From contig NZ_CP020038.1 of assembly GCF_002157225.2 (NCBI RefSeq), positions 4,866,501-4,930,500 on the forward strand: a stretch of DNA of 64,000 bases, written 5' to 3'. Of the stretch, positions 9,575-18,656 are shown piece by piece. Source of the DNA: Agarilytica rhodophyticola. GTDB lineage: Bacteria; Pseudomonadota; Gammaproteobacteria; Pseudomonadales; Cellvibrionaceae. The notes below the pieces were generated by a model. The model was given only the letters and a program-made list of their open reading frames with translations. It ran no database searches and was not told the origin of the DNA. How positions within the stretch are numbered: position 1 is the stretch's first letter; each line of letters starts with the position of its first letter. The translations under genes were made by a program, and so were the position numbers.

Positions 9575-9964
9575 CTAGAGCTTTTCTAGTTTAATATGTA
9601 CCGCTAGCAAAGTATCATTACCCATCAACTTAGCTGTATGTCCATGAATGTCATGATTAAAAGCGATACCTGCCTCTAAGCGATCTTGTGCGATAAACAT
9701 ATCTCCTGGCATAAAGTCGCGATAAGAATTATCTCTTAAACCAATACGTAAAGTGCCTTTTCTAATGATGATAAGTGTGGGGTCACCCGCAACGTGCCAG
9801 TCGCTACAGTAGCCGGGCTGGCTCATTCTATGTCTGAAATTCAACGCGTTTTGACGTTCGGAAATAAACAAGCCATTGAAATCTTCTAAGGTGTAGCTTC
9901 TTTCAGTAAATATTGACAAACCATCTTCATTGCAGTCAAGAACCGGAATAATAATATCAGTCAC
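9575..9964 (-). CDS. Cupin-fold protein
   Basis: A 129-residue protein with a single small beta-barrel pattern typical of cupins: SDWHVAGDPTLIIIRKGTLRIGL, then DFMPGDMFIAQD, then the HDIHGH region. The first motif has a single His, and it is not possible to say from sequence which residues would bind metal. No DNA-binding domain is attached. It may be cotranscribed with the DUF2608 gene 25 nt upstream on the same strand. No substrate can be assigned. Confidence 0.65.
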   Translation of the reverse strand: MTDIIIPVLDCNEDGLSIFTERSYTLEDFNGLFISERQNALNFRHRMSQPGYCSDWHVAGDPTLIIIRKGTLRIGLRDNSYRDFMPGDMFIAQDRLEAGIAFNHDIHGHTAKLMGNDTLLAVHIKLEKL

Positions 9965-9989
9965 AACAATATACCCTACGCGAGGTTAA

Positions 9990-10946
9990 TCAATTATAAA
10001 TTGCAGCAGGCTTAGACACATTTTGTTTTAAAGCATCACGAATCATCGTCCAATGTTTGTGTGTTGTTTCTTGTATTTTATCTTTGTGAATACCTTTTGT
10101 TAGCGCGGCTTTATGTTCGCCGAGTTTGTTATAGTGCAGAGCTCTGAGTGTATATTGTTTATTGTTTTTAAAAGTAGCAAACACGTTATCGACATTCTTT
10201 TTTGTATCATCAATAAAAACAATATGGGTAATATCCATCCCCACGCCACTAGCGCGATCCGCTTGATATAAATTAAGCATGCACTCCAACATGGTGCCTT
10301 TGTTTTGGCCGGCGACATACATCACACCTTGTTGATAACTAATAGGTCGCGCTCCTGGAATATCGCAGGGAATATAGGGGCTGGGCAAACTCGCTAAACC
10401 CGAAGGAGTAAAGTGTAGGCTATTGCTTTTAATTAATTGCAATAAATTATGAGCTGATTTGGTCTCGGTTGGTAGTTGGCTAAACTGTCTTGTTGTCGCA
10501 GCAACATTAGCATTACTTCTAGCCGTCTCTACCATCAAGCGCACACCTTTTGATTTTAATCCATGAAGTATCGATGGCAATGTTGACTCGGTGTAATCCA
10601 TATCACTTATCGCGAAGATGAGAGTCGAAATATCAATTAAGTGTGTAATATTATCGGCAACTTTGTAAGGTGATGAGGTATTTAATAACTGACGCTGCCA
10701 GGAAAACCACGCTGCACTGCCTAAATATTGACAATTGTCTAAATCTTCCAAGTTCGGGCAGGGCATCATCGTTAAAGTATCATCATTATCCATAACTAAA
10801 AGAGTTTTTGTTGGCTGTCCCCATTTATCGATAATCTTTTCTACCTCTAAAAAGCTACTTACCTGCCCTCTTGTCGCACCAGCAAAAATAGCTTGGGACA
10901 ACATCAACAAAAAAATAGAATACGCCGCGATAATCGTTCTTTTCAC
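9990..10946 (-). CDS. DUF2608 family HAD-like exported protein
   Basis: A 318-residue protein with a signal peptide (about residues 1-22, ending IFAGA) and a HAD-like motif I, LLVMDNDDTLT, containing the DxDxT nucleophile pattern. The later FIDDTKKNVDNV segment fits HAD motif IV with paired Asp residues. This matches the DUF2608 family (PF11019), periplasmic HAD-superfamily proteins without a firm substrate. A phosphatase role is plausible from the intact Asp motif but is inference. It is followed by the cupin gene on the same strand. Confidence 0.75.
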   Translation of the reverse strand: MKRTIIAAYSIFLLMLSQAIFAGATRGQVSSFLEVEKIIDKWGQPTKTLLVMDNDDTLTMMPCPNLEDLDNCQYLGSAAWFSWQRQLLNTSSPYKVADNITHLIDISTLIFAISDMDYTESTLPSILHGLKSKGVRLMVETARSNANVAATTRQFSQLPTETKSAHNLLQLIKSNSLHFTPSGLASLPSPYIPCDIPGARPISYQQGVMYVAGQNKGTMLECMLNLYQADRASGVGMDITHIVFIDDTKKNVDNVFATFKNNKQYTLRALHYNKLGEHKAALTKGIHKDKIQETTHKHWTMIRDALKQNVSKPAAIYN

Positions 10947-11011
10947 TTATCTTTCCTTATTAATTACTTATTTATTTGCTTGTCTTTTTTCTAAACAATT
11001 AAATCAAACAG

Positions 11012-11944
11012 TTAACTTACTTTCACCACACTGCCTAAACGTTTTTTCAAAATTGTTCGGATTGACTTTGTCAACTCGCGAAAAACAGTACGGCTAGCGG
11101 AAGATTTTCGCCAGGCTAATGCATGTTGCCTCACTATTGAAACCCCCTCTAATTCACTCACGTGTAACGCTTCAGGACGATGTAGCTCCGAATGTACGTA
11201 AAGACCTGGCAAAAAGGCCACACCCAGGCCCATCACAATCATTTGCCGCAAAGTATCTAAACTAGTGCCCTCATAATCTCGCAGTACTGTCGCACCGACT
11301 TGCTCACAAATATCTTGTACTTGTTTGTGAAAATGATGCTGCCCTTCTAAAGTAAGAACATTTTCTCCCGTGATTTGTTCGGGTTTTACCGTCTTTTCGA
11401 CAGCAAGGGAATGGGACGAAGGAACCACAAATTTAAGCGGCTCTATAAATAAATTCTCAACCACAAGCTCAGGGGAGTTCATGGGAGTTGGCGCCAAAAT
11501 AATATCAAACTCGCCTTCAATGAGTTGCTGCACTAATTCCAAATGGGGTTTTTCTCTTACATAAAATTTAAGTCGCTCATATTTGCCATGCAAATCTGGT
11601 AATACATGTGGAAGTAAGTAGGGTCCCAACGTGGGTGGGACACCAAGTCTAAATGTGGTAGCTGAGCCTTCTGCAAGGGTTAAGGCCGCCTCCTCAAAAT
11701 GGCCCATGGCATCAAGTAATTGCTTTGCTGCTGGCAAGAGTGCGCGACCCTGGGGCGACAACCAAGTGCCTGAGCGAGAACGCTCAAACAGCTGCAAGTT
11801 CAGTAGGTCTTCCATCGCGGCGATTTGGGCAGTTAACGTAGGTTGACTAATATCCAGCTGTTCTGCCGCGCGCCGAAAATTTAATATACTCGCAGTCACC
11901 ACGAAATATTCTAGGTGTTTTAGAGTCGGTCTTTTTTTGTTCAA
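11012..11944 (-). CDS. OxyR-like LysR family regulator without the peroxidatic Cys
   Basis: A 310-residue LysR-type regulator. The N-terminal helix-turn-helix (residues 7-65: LKHLEYFVV, FRRAAEQLDISQPTLTAQI) binds DNA; the rest is the effector domain. GVPPTLGPYLLPHVLP and TSLDTLRQMIVMGLGVAFLP resemble OxyR closely. Aligned to E. coli OxyR, the position of peroxidatic Cys199 is His204 here, while the resolving Cys208 is kept as Cys213. Disulphide sensing in the OxyR manner is therefore unlikely. The gene is divergent from the SulP transporter region 422 nt away, the usual arrangement for a LysR regulator and its target. Confidence 0.88.
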   Translation of the reverse strand: MNKKRPTLKHLEYFVVTASILNFRRAAEQLDISQPTLTAQIAAMEDLLNLQLFERSRSGTWLSPQGRALLPAAKQLLDAMGHFEEAALTLAEGSATTFRLGVPPTLGPYLLPHVLPDLHGKYERLKFYVREKPHLELVQQLIEGEFDIILAPTPMNSPELVVENLFIEPLKFVVPSSHSLAVEKTVKPEQITGENVLTLEGQHHFHKQVQDICEQVGATVLRDYEGTSLDTLRQMIVMGLGVAFLPGLYVHSELHRPEALHVSELEGVSIVRQHALAWRKSSASRTVFRELTKSIRTILKKRLGSVVKVS

Positions 11945-12366
11945 TTAAAAATCACCTCAGCGTATCACAGGATTACTCGCGTCAATTTGCCTCTTAGCTT
12001 CCCGTTGACTGACTTCCATAACAACTATCTGACATACAACTCTCCTGATAGCAAAACCCTATCACGAGATGTAATATTTTTCTATAAAACTATCAATGCA
12101 GAATGGAACTCATATCATGTATACGGAAAATTAGCCAACAGTTTGTAACTTAATAAATATAAGAGTATTTCGAGCTACACCCTATATTTGTAGCCTTAAA
12201 TGCCGCTTTGGGAGTAATGAATTACATGAAAAATATGGTTTCTGGGGTGTTAAAGCTCCAGCAAAAAGTATTTGCGAGCCAAAACGGTTTCATACCAACT
12301 AATCCACTATGCCAGACAAGCTTATTAGAAAAGTCTGCGGTCACTGTTTAAACCTGGGGAAAATAT
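11945..12366. other. Divergent intergenic region, LysR / SulP
   Basis: This 422-nt region presumably holds promoters for both the LysR gene and the SulP unit. A 44-codon ORF lies at 12217-12351 (listed separately). No operator could be pinned down by eye. Confidence 0.5.
12217..12351 (+). pseudogene. Short ORF resembling a beta-carbonic anhydrase N-terminus
   Basis: ATG at 12217 opens a 44-codon frame ending at TAA 12349-12351, 15 nt before the SulP start. GGGAG lies just upstream, and the in-frame ATG at 12226 is better spaced from it. The start MKNMVSGVLKLQQKVF looks like the first residues of gammaproteobacterial beta-carbonic anhydrases (pattern M-k-x-h-x-x-G-hLKFQ-x-x-V-F). After that the resemblance stops, and no Zn-binding CSDSR segment is present. 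Beta-carbonic anhydrases are common neighbours of SulP transporters. A deleted remnant or a small leader ORF are both possible. Confidence 0.4.
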
Positions 12367-14067
12367 ATGTTTAAAGTGAGTTTAGCAAATCTTCGCGGCG
12401 ACATTACCGGTGGTATTACCGCCGGTATTGTTGCCTTACCGCTGGCTTTAGCTCTGGGGGTTGCTTCGGGCCTAGGGCCTATGGCAGGACTTTATGGCGC
12501 AATTGCGGTAGGTTTTTTCGCGGCCTGGTTAGGTGGCACACCGTCACAAATATCTGGCCCCACTGGCCCCATGGTGGTTGTACTAGCAGGCTTATTTGCT
12601 AGCTTATCAGGAGATGCAGGCTTGGTATTCACCGCCGTCATGCTTGCAGGAGTTATGCAAATAGCTTTTGGCTTATTAGGGATCGGCCAATATATCCGCT
12701 TGGTTCCCTACCCTGTTATCTCCGGCTTTATGAGCGGCATCGGCGCTATTATTATCATTCTGCAGTTAGGACGTTTGCTTGGCCATGCGCCACCGAGTGG
12801 TACCATCGGTGCTCTGACTTATCTGCCGACAGCGTTGATGGATATTAACTTTTTCACCTTAATGGTGGGTGTAGGTACTTTGGTTATCGCTTATAAGTGG
12901 CCCCCAGCGTTAGGTAAATATGTGCCTGGAGCACTCGCTGCACTAATCATTGGTACGCTGGTTGGCCTGGCTCTGGGCAACCTACCAATACTTGGCAATA
13001 TTCCTACAGGTTTGCCAAGCATTCAAATGCCAACCTTTGATCAGGCAACCATTGTTGTGGTACTCAAAGCAGCAGTCATCCTTGCAGTACTCGGCGCTAT
13101 CGATAGCCTATTAACATCTCTTGTTGCCGACAATATGACACGTACTCAACACGACAGTAATCGTGAGCTTATTGGCCAAGGTGTCGGTAATACAGTAGCT
13201 GGATTTATCGGCGGTATCGCGGGTGCGGGAGCAACTATGCGGACTGTAGTTAATATTCGTTCAGGTGGACGCGATCGTTTATCCGGTATGGTTCACTCAC
13301 TGGTGTTGCTAGCAATTGTCCTAGGTTTGAGCCCATTGGCTTCACAAATTCCTCACGCTGTGCTGGCGGGTATTTTAGTGAAAGTTGGCTTGGACATTAT
13401 CGACTGGAGCTACTTGAAAAAAGCTCACCGCGGCCCACGCTGGGATCTGGCTCTAATGGTAACCGTATTAGGTCTTACTGTATTCGTTGACTTAATTTCC
13501 GCTGTGGCAGTAGGTGTTGTATTGGCAGCCCTTGCCTATGTTAAGCAAGTTGCAAAAAACCAGTTGGATGCTATTAAAAATATGCCAGACCTTACTGAAA
13601 ACCCAGAAGAGCACGAATTACTTGAGCAAGCCAATGGGCAAGTTCGCATTTTTGATTTTGGTGGTCCCTTAAGTTTTGGTGCTGCGGCAGATATGGGTCA
13701 TCGCGTAAGAGAGCAAGTTAAACATGGTACGACTGCGCTAGTGCTAGACTTCAAACGTGTGCCATTTATGGATGTATCCGCTGCGCGCGCGGTAGAAACT
13801 ATTACTAGCGACGCTTTTGATGCCGGCAAGTCTGTGTTTGTGTCAGGTCTAAATGACGAAGTCAAAACTGTTCTTTCAGGGCTGGATTCTCTGCATGGGG
13901 TTGATAAATCTCATATTTTCGAAAACCGCTTAGAAGCAATAAAGGCAGCCTGTTATAAAGTGAGCAATCATATACAGGAAGACAATACGAAAAGTGAAGC
14001 CAAGGCAAAAAGTGAGGATGGAGCAGACGCCAAAAGTGGTAGTACTCCCATACTAACAGCAAGCTAA
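12367..14067 (+). CDS. SulP family anion transporter with STAS domain
   Basis: A 566-residue inner-membrane transporter of the SulP family. The first ~400 residues form many hydrophobic helices with the SulP signatures GGITAGIVALPLALALGVASG, ISGPTGPM and IDSLLTSLVADN. Residues about 425-530 form a cytoplasmic STAS domain (RIFDFGGPLSFGAA, MDVSAARAVE). SulP proteins carry sulfate, bicarbonate or organic acids with Na+ or H+. The putative carbonic anhydrase remnant just upstream favours bicarbonate, but the substrate is not proven. The C-terminal tail is Lys/Asp/Ser-rich. A strong stem-loop follows. Confidence 0.92.
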   Translation: MFKVSLANLRGDITGGITAGIVALPLALALGVASGLGPMAGLYGAIAVGFFAAWLGGTPSQISGPTGPMVVVLAGLFASLSGDAGLVFTAVMLAGVMQIAFGLLGIGQYIRLVPYPVISGFMSGIGAIIIILQLGRLLGHAPPSGTIGALTYLPTALMDINFFTLMVGVGTLVIAYKWPPALGKYVPGALAALIIGTLVGLALGNLPILGNIPTGLPSIQMPTFDQATIVVVLKAAVILAVLGAIDSLLTSLVADNMTRTQHDSNRELIGQGVGNTVAGFIGGIAGAGATMRTVVNIRSGGRDRLSGMVHSLVLLAIVLGLSPLASQIPHAVLAGILVKVGLDIIDWSYLKKAHRGPRWDLALMVTVLGLTVFVDLISAVAVGVVLAALAYVKQVAKNQLDAIKNMPDLTENPEEHELLEQANGQVRIFDFGGPLSFGAAADMGHRVREQVKHGTTALVLDFKRVPFMDVSAARAVETITSDAFDAGKSVFVSGLNDEVKTVLSGLDSLHGVDKSHIFENRLEAIKAACYKVSNHIQEDNTKSEAKAKSEDGADAKSGSTPILTAS

Positions 14068-14091
14068 TAGCTCTTTTTACTTCCTACCTAT

Positions 14092-14117
14092 ATAGGGGGC
14101 GCTGGTTTGCCCCCTAT
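14092..14117 (+). terminator. Stem-loop after SulP gene
   Basis: ATAGGGGGC (14092-14100) and GCCCCCTAT (14109-14117) form a perfect 9-bp stem with an 8-nt loop, 25 nt after the SulP stop. The tail is only moderately T-rich. Confidence 0.7.
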
Positions 14118-14293
14118 TTACCCCATTATTTTGTTAACCCTATTTTGCCCGTCTAAGTTTTTACCAATTCTTGTATTCGACCCAAACACCCATTTTAAAT
14201 AAGAAGTATTTTCTACTATATTGAAAATATTGTTAACCCACCTTTATGGGCGTATGATGCGCGCTCATTCGGTTTCTAGTCCAAGGAAGATCA

Positions 14294-16234
14294 GTGCACA
14301 TTACCGCTAAACTAGCATTTTATTCTATCGTTCTTACTATTTTTTTAACCGCTAACCTAACTGGCGCCGAAAAACTTCCTGTAGAAGCTTTTGCCAGTCT
14401 ACCCGATGTTAAGCAGGTACAACTCTCCCCAGATGGCAAACACTTCGCTTCACTGGTACGGGTACAAGGTAAAGAAAAACAAGGTACCGCACTGAGTATT
14501 TATAATCTAGAAACCAACAAGCAACACTATCCAATTATGGCAGGCAATCTCGAGTTTGTTATTAATTGGGTTAGTTGGGCCAATAATAACAAAATGTTCG
14601 CCAGCGCTACCTTTGCTGATACCCGCCAAGGCATACCTACCACTGAGACACGCCTACTTATTATTGATATCAAAACCAATAAAATACGTAATTCTATCCC
14701 CAAACGCTACGTTAAAAAATTCCTTAGAATGCCACAGTTCCAAGACAATATTATCGACTTCTTACCCGAAGATGACGAACATTTTTTACTAGCATTAGAT
14801 GGCTTTGATCCAGGTTCACCTACGTTGTACAAAGTTGCATTAAATAAGCGGAAAATGGTATCCGTTCACCGAGCTAAGCCCAATGTTTACAACTGGATGA
14901 CCGACCAACAACATAAGGTACGTATAGCTTACTACTTTAAGGACACAACGTATAAGATTTTGCATAGTATGCCTAATACCAGCAAATGGAAAACCTTATG
15001 GCAATTTGAAAGTTTTGCTGCCGATCAAGTATGGCCTATCGGTTTTGATAAAGACCCTAACTACCTCTATGTTAACGCCTTACATCAGGGGCGCGACGCT
15101 ATTTTTAAAGTGGATATTAGAGACCCTAAGCTAACCAAAGAGCTAATTCTATCAGACCCTAAATACGATATTAATGGTAGCTTAATTTATTCTAAGATCA
15201 GTGGTGAGGTGATTGGTTTAAGTGTTAATAAAGGGGATGGCTATGTTTTTTGGGATAAAAAATACCAAGCCTTACAGCGGGGTATTAATAAAGCACTACC
15301 TGATACAGATAATTATTTTTATAGCTTTAGCCATGATGAGCAAAAATACATTCTATTTTCCTCCAGTGATACCCATCCCGGCGTCTACTACCTAGGTAAT
15401 CGCAAAGATAAATCACTCTCTATAGCGGCAAGACAATACAGTCAATTAAATGAAAATAATACCGCTAAAAAGCAGCGGGTTAACTACAAAGCCCGCGATG
15501 GTCTTGAAATTGAAGCTTATCTTACATTACCAAAAGGTAATCAAGAGGCAACATCATTGCCAACGGTAATTTTCCCTCACGGAGGCCCTATTAGCTATGA
15601 CGGTATAGGCTTTGATTACTGGGTACAATTTTTTGCTAACCGTGGTTACGCCGTATTACAAATGAACTTTCGCGGCTCTTCGGGCTACGGTCACAATTTT
15701 ATGAAAGCCGGATTACAAAACTGGGGCCTGGCCATGCAAGACGATGTCGAAGACGGTGCCCGTTGGATGATAAAACAAGGCTATAGTGACCCTAAAAAGA
15801 TATGCATTGTAGGGGCTAGCTACGGCGGCTATGCTGCTTTAATGGGATCGGTAAAAACACCTGACTTATACCAATGTGCCGTCAGTTTTGCGGGAGTAAG
15901 CGATGTAGCATACCTAGTAAAATCCAGTCGTCGCTACGACAACTACGAAATTGTAAAAGAGCAAATAGGCTCAAATATGTCGGATTTAAAAAAACGCTCA
16001 CCCGTGCGCTACGCCGATAAAATTTCCATCCCCACCCTTCTCATTCACGGCAACAAAGACCGCAGAGTTCGCGTAGAACACAGCCGCCGCATGCATAGAG
16101 CACTAAAAAAAGCTAATAAAGATGTACAATATTTAGAGTTAGAAGAAGGCAACCATTACCTTAGTAATAACGATCACCGCATTGCCACTTTTAAAGCGAT
16201 GGATGAGTTTTTAGCTAAGTATTTGGGTGAGTAA
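14294..16234 (+). CDS. Secreted S9 family (prolyl oligopeptidase-type) peptidase
   Basis: A 646-residue peptidase starting at GTG 14294, with AAGGA 7 nt upstream. Residues 1-25 form a signal peptide, so the enzyme is likely periplasmic. Residues about 30-390 form the beta-propeller region. The C-terminal alpha/beta-hydrolase domain shows the nucleophile motif GASYGGY (Ser509), Asp589 in HGNKDRR and His621 in GNHY, so the catalytic triad is complete. The family cleaves peptides, often after proline or as acyl-aminoacyl peptidases. No partner gene is evident; it stands alone. Confidence 0.92.
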   Translation: MHITAKLAFYSIVLTIFLTANLTGAEKLPVEAFASLPDVKQVQLSPDGKHFASLVRVQGKEKQGTALSIYNLETNKQHYPIMAGNLEFVINWVSWANNNKMFASATFADTRQGIPTTETRLLIIDIKTNKIRNSIPKRYVKKFLRMPQFQDNIIDFLPEDDEHFLLALDGFDPGSPTLYKVALNKRKMVSVHRAKPNVYNWMTDQQHKVRIAYYFKDTTYKILHSMPNTSKWKTLWQFESFAADQVWPIGFDKDPNYLYVNALHQGRDAIFKVDIRDPKLTKELILSDPKYDINGSLIYSKISGEVIGLSVNKGDGYVFWDKKYQALQRGINKALPDTDNYFYSFSHDEQKYILFSSSDTHPGVYYLGNRKDKSLSIAARQYSQLNENNTAKKQRVNYKARDGLEIEAYLTLPKGNQEATSLPTVIFPHGGPISYDGIGFDYWVQFFANRGYAVLQMNFRGSSGYGHNFMKAGLQNWGLAMQDDVEDGARWMIKQGYSDPKKICIVGASYGGYAALMGSVKTPDLYQCAVSFAGVSDVAYLVKSSRRYDNYEIVKEQIGSNMSDLKKRSPVRYADKISIPTLLIHGNKDRRVRVEHSRRMHRALKKANKDVQYLELEEGNHYLSNNDHRIATFKAMDEFLAKYLGE

Positions 16235-16617
16235 TATTTTTAATCTTAATATGCTCTATATTTTGATGACGATTTATTACCTTTGGGGGGAATTAATACA
16301 TTTGCTTTAGACAGCTACAAATAGCCCAGACTGGGTAAAAACATAGAGCCAAATTTTATGACACACCTCTACCTGAATAAGAGCAAGGTTTTTGTTGTTT
16401 CGCTTTGCTAAAATTCACGCGAGGGTGCGCTTTTTACTTCGAATTTGAGTTCACATATACCGCCTTTTTAGAGTTTTCAGACAACATGCATTCTTCGTGG
16501 AAGTTCACAATGAAAAGTATTGAGATATAGTAACAGAACCTTACACAAATATTTAAAGTCTCAGATTCTTAAGTGGTATTTATGCGCACTACACCTTATT
16601 GAACTATGGAAACTTAA
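16235..16617. other. Intergenic region at the upstream edge of the accessory block
   Basis: About 380 nt without a gene. No inverted repeat or attC-like site was recognised here. It marks the change from the S9 peptidase to the run of plus-strand accessory genes. Confidence 0.5.
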
Positions 16618-17940
16618 ATGAAAAAACTCAATCATATATTGGCCGCTTTAGGATTCTTTACTTCTTCCATATTTGCCACACCGGAGGAAGTAGCATCGCC
16701 AAAGATTAAAGGTTACCAAAGTATTTATGTTGCCAACGATATCGCCCCCACATCGTTACTAGGCACTAAAGCAGATGGTGAGCTAATAATTAGCCCAGCG
16801 GATTTGGGTATAGAGATTGATAGCGGATCTGAATTCGCAAGAGCGTTTGCAATTTTAGACGATATTGACAATAACTCCGTGCATGAAATATTTATCTCTG
16901 CAAAATTTACTTCTCCTCTCAACAAATCACAGGGCCATGGTGTCATTGTGTTTTTAAATGAAAACAGAAGTGTTCAAAAGGTACAGTTTGTTGATGAGGC
17001 CATGTTAGTTGGAAGCCACTATACATCTAATTTTTCTGTCCGCTACGGACACCGCATAGGAGACTTTGATGGCAACGGTGTTACTGATCTAGTATTGAGT
17101 GAAAATGAAGGAAAATCTGGACAATTTAGAACTATACTTTTCGGTAAGGCGGATGAAACAACACTCCCACGCTATATGGTCGAAGATATTATCGATCATT
17201 CAAATGCAGAAGGAAACTTACCCTTTATACTTACTAGCAATGCTATATTTGGCTCGACGACTCAACCGTATACGGATACAGATAAAAATGGTGTAATGGG
17301 ATTTCATACGTTAATATCTGATGTTAATGGTGATTTAAGAAGCGCTCTCGGCCTATCAACTTCGCAACAATATTTTGTGTTTGTACAACCGGGAAGTGTC
17401 AAACAGGAAACTTCTGAGGTGACGTTTACTCCTGTTAGTGTTGCCTCTGGCGCGGAAGTTGTGGGTGATATGAATGGAGATGATTTCCCAGATATTATGA
17501 CTGTGATCGGTAATGGCAGGGACTGGGGAGTAATTACTCATCTATCGCAGGGCAATATCAATCATTTTATCCCCTATACCATGGAAGCTACAATTGACGG
17601 GGTACCCTTTGCAGCAATTAATATCATAAAGTCAGGCGATGCCAATAATGATGGCAACATCGATATAGTTTTGGGCGGTACAATCACGATCAATAGTAGG
17701 CCTGATACAGCTCGTCATAGCATCCTAGTATTGTTTTATCTAGATGGCAATTATAAACAGAAAGATGAGCCTGTTGTACTAATTGAAGCCTCAGAATACC
17801 TAAATAATTCCGATATGTGGCGTACCATTCATAGTGGCAATATCAGGGTTTTTGATTTGGATTCTGACGGCCAGTCCGAGATTTTACTTGGTAATCCTCA
17901 TGGTATTTCCCCTAGTTTGCATATTCGTTATTTTAGATAA
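16618..17940 (+). CDS. Secreted FG-GAP/VCBS-like repeat protein
   Basis: A 440-residue protein with a signal peptide ending SIFA (about residue 20). It carries several Asp-rich calcium-loop segments of the FG-GAP/integrin-like type: GDFDGNGVTD, DVNGDLRS, GDMNGDDFPD, GDANNDGNID and DLDSDGQSE. These point to a beta-propeller with Ca2+-binding loops, outside the cytoplasm. No catalytic domain is attached. The function is unknown; adhesion or ligand binding is typical of such propellers. It is the first gene of the plus-strand accessory run. Confidence 0.75.
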   Translation: MKKLNHILAALGFFTSSIFATPEEVASPKIKGYQSIYVANDIAPTSLLGTKADGELIISPADLGIEIDSGSEFARAFAILDDIDNNSVHEIFISAKFTSPLNKSQGHGVIVFLNENRSVQKVQFVDEAMLVGSHYTSNFSVRYGHRIGDFDGNGVTDLVLSENEGKSGQFRTILFGKADETTLPRYMVEDIIDHSNAEGNLPFILTSNAIFGSTTQPYTDTDKNGVMGFHTLISDVNGDLRSALGLSTSQQYFVFVQPGSVKQETSEVTFTPVSVASGAEVVGDMNGDDFPDIMTVIGNGRDWGVITHLSQGNINHFIPYTMEATIDGVPFAAINIIKSGDANNDGNIDIVLGGTITINSRPDTARHSILVLFYLDGNYKQKDEPVVLIEASEYLNNSDMWRTIHSGNIRVFDLDSDGQSEILLGNPHGISPSLHIRYFR

Positions 17941-18119
17941 TCAACGTTATGGACATCAATATCTCGCGTCCAATGAGTTACCCTATTTGTACAAGTATTT
18001 TAACTTTTGACACGTACATAGAAAATCTACTAGAGACTCTTTAAATGCTGTAGGTTGCTTTTACAGATGGAGATTGTTTAGTGAATTGTTGTAACGCTTT
18101 GAACCTGTTAAACTCTTAT

Positions 18120-18191
18120 CTATAACATTCATCACAAAGCCATTGTGCATAAGTGGAATAAACGGAAATTCCGACTGATACACCGTTATAC
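18120..18191 (+). repeat. attC-like site 1 (repeat family copy A)
   Basis: CTATAAC at 18120-18126 (R''-like) pairs with GTTATAC at 18185-18191 (R'-like), 6 of 7 positions. The site sits inside copy A (18081-18212) of a repeat also seen at 22600 and 23320, each directly upstream of a gene. Copy A ends in TATGGAG, which is the ribosome-binding site of the next gene. Small inner hairpins (CACAA/TTGTG, GGAAT/ATTCC) can form. Confidence 0.5.
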
Positions 18192-18212
18192 TTTATAATA
18201 TGGAGATAGTTA

Positions 18213-18527
18213 ATGTTAAAAAAAATAATTGCGCTATGTTTGCTCTGTACAAGCGCACATTCAGAAACTCAGATGGTAAACGATGCTAAAATTAACTGGT
18301 TTCGCACTCATACAGACAAAGCATCCGTAAAATATACAACATTTAAGGTGGATAAAGCTCTTCAAAACAACTGCCTGGAAATAGTAATACCGCTCGGAGA
18401 TAACACCGCAGAATCTCATGCGTTAGCAGCTAAAGCACAATCGGCCATAGTTCAAGTCCACTATTCAAATGATCAGCCATTGCCCTTCAATGGGGCTTGC
18501 TGGCTAATTGCTCTTACATCAAAATGA
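18213..18527 (+). CDS. Small secreted protein of unknown function
   Basis: A 104-residue protein with a clear signal peptide (MLKKIIALCLLCTSAHSE). GGAG lies 10 nt before the ATG. The mature part is about 85 residues with two Cys (NNCLEI and GACW) that could form a disulphide. I recognise no family. The stop codon lies directly before an attC-like box, as expected for a cassette gene. Confidence 0.65.
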   Translation: MLKKIIALCLLCTSAHSETQMVNDAKINWFRTHTDKASVKYTTFKVDKALQNNCLEIVIPLGDNTAESHALAAKAQSAIVQVHYSNDQPLPFNGACWLIALTSK

Positions 18528-18636
18528 ACATAACAAATGCATCTTGTTAGGCGCATTTTCAATTATTTGCTTTTTGTGCCTTAGTAGCACAAAAAGCAAA
18601 CCGAATACAATGCCCGAATAAATGCAAGCATTATGC
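18528..18636 (+). repeat. attC-like site 2 with a 14-bp perfect inner stem
   Basis: ACATAAC at 18528-18534 starts one base after the stop codon. Its partner is the degenerate ATTATGC at 18630-18636. Between them, TTTGCTTTTTGTGC (18566-18579) and GCACAAAAAGCAAA (18587-18600) form a perfect 14-bp stem with a 7-nt loop. The outer arms also pair imperfectly (AAATGC / GCATT). This is the layout of an integron attC folded as one hairpin. It might also act as a terminator. Confidence 0.6.
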
Positions 18637-18656
18637 ACAGTGAGGTATAAAACTAT

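Noticed and set aside
16618-17940. Including the FG-GAP gene as the first integron cassette
   Set aside because: It is larger than a usual cassette gene and has no clear paired attC boxes at its stop; GTTATGG at 17952 alone is not enough.
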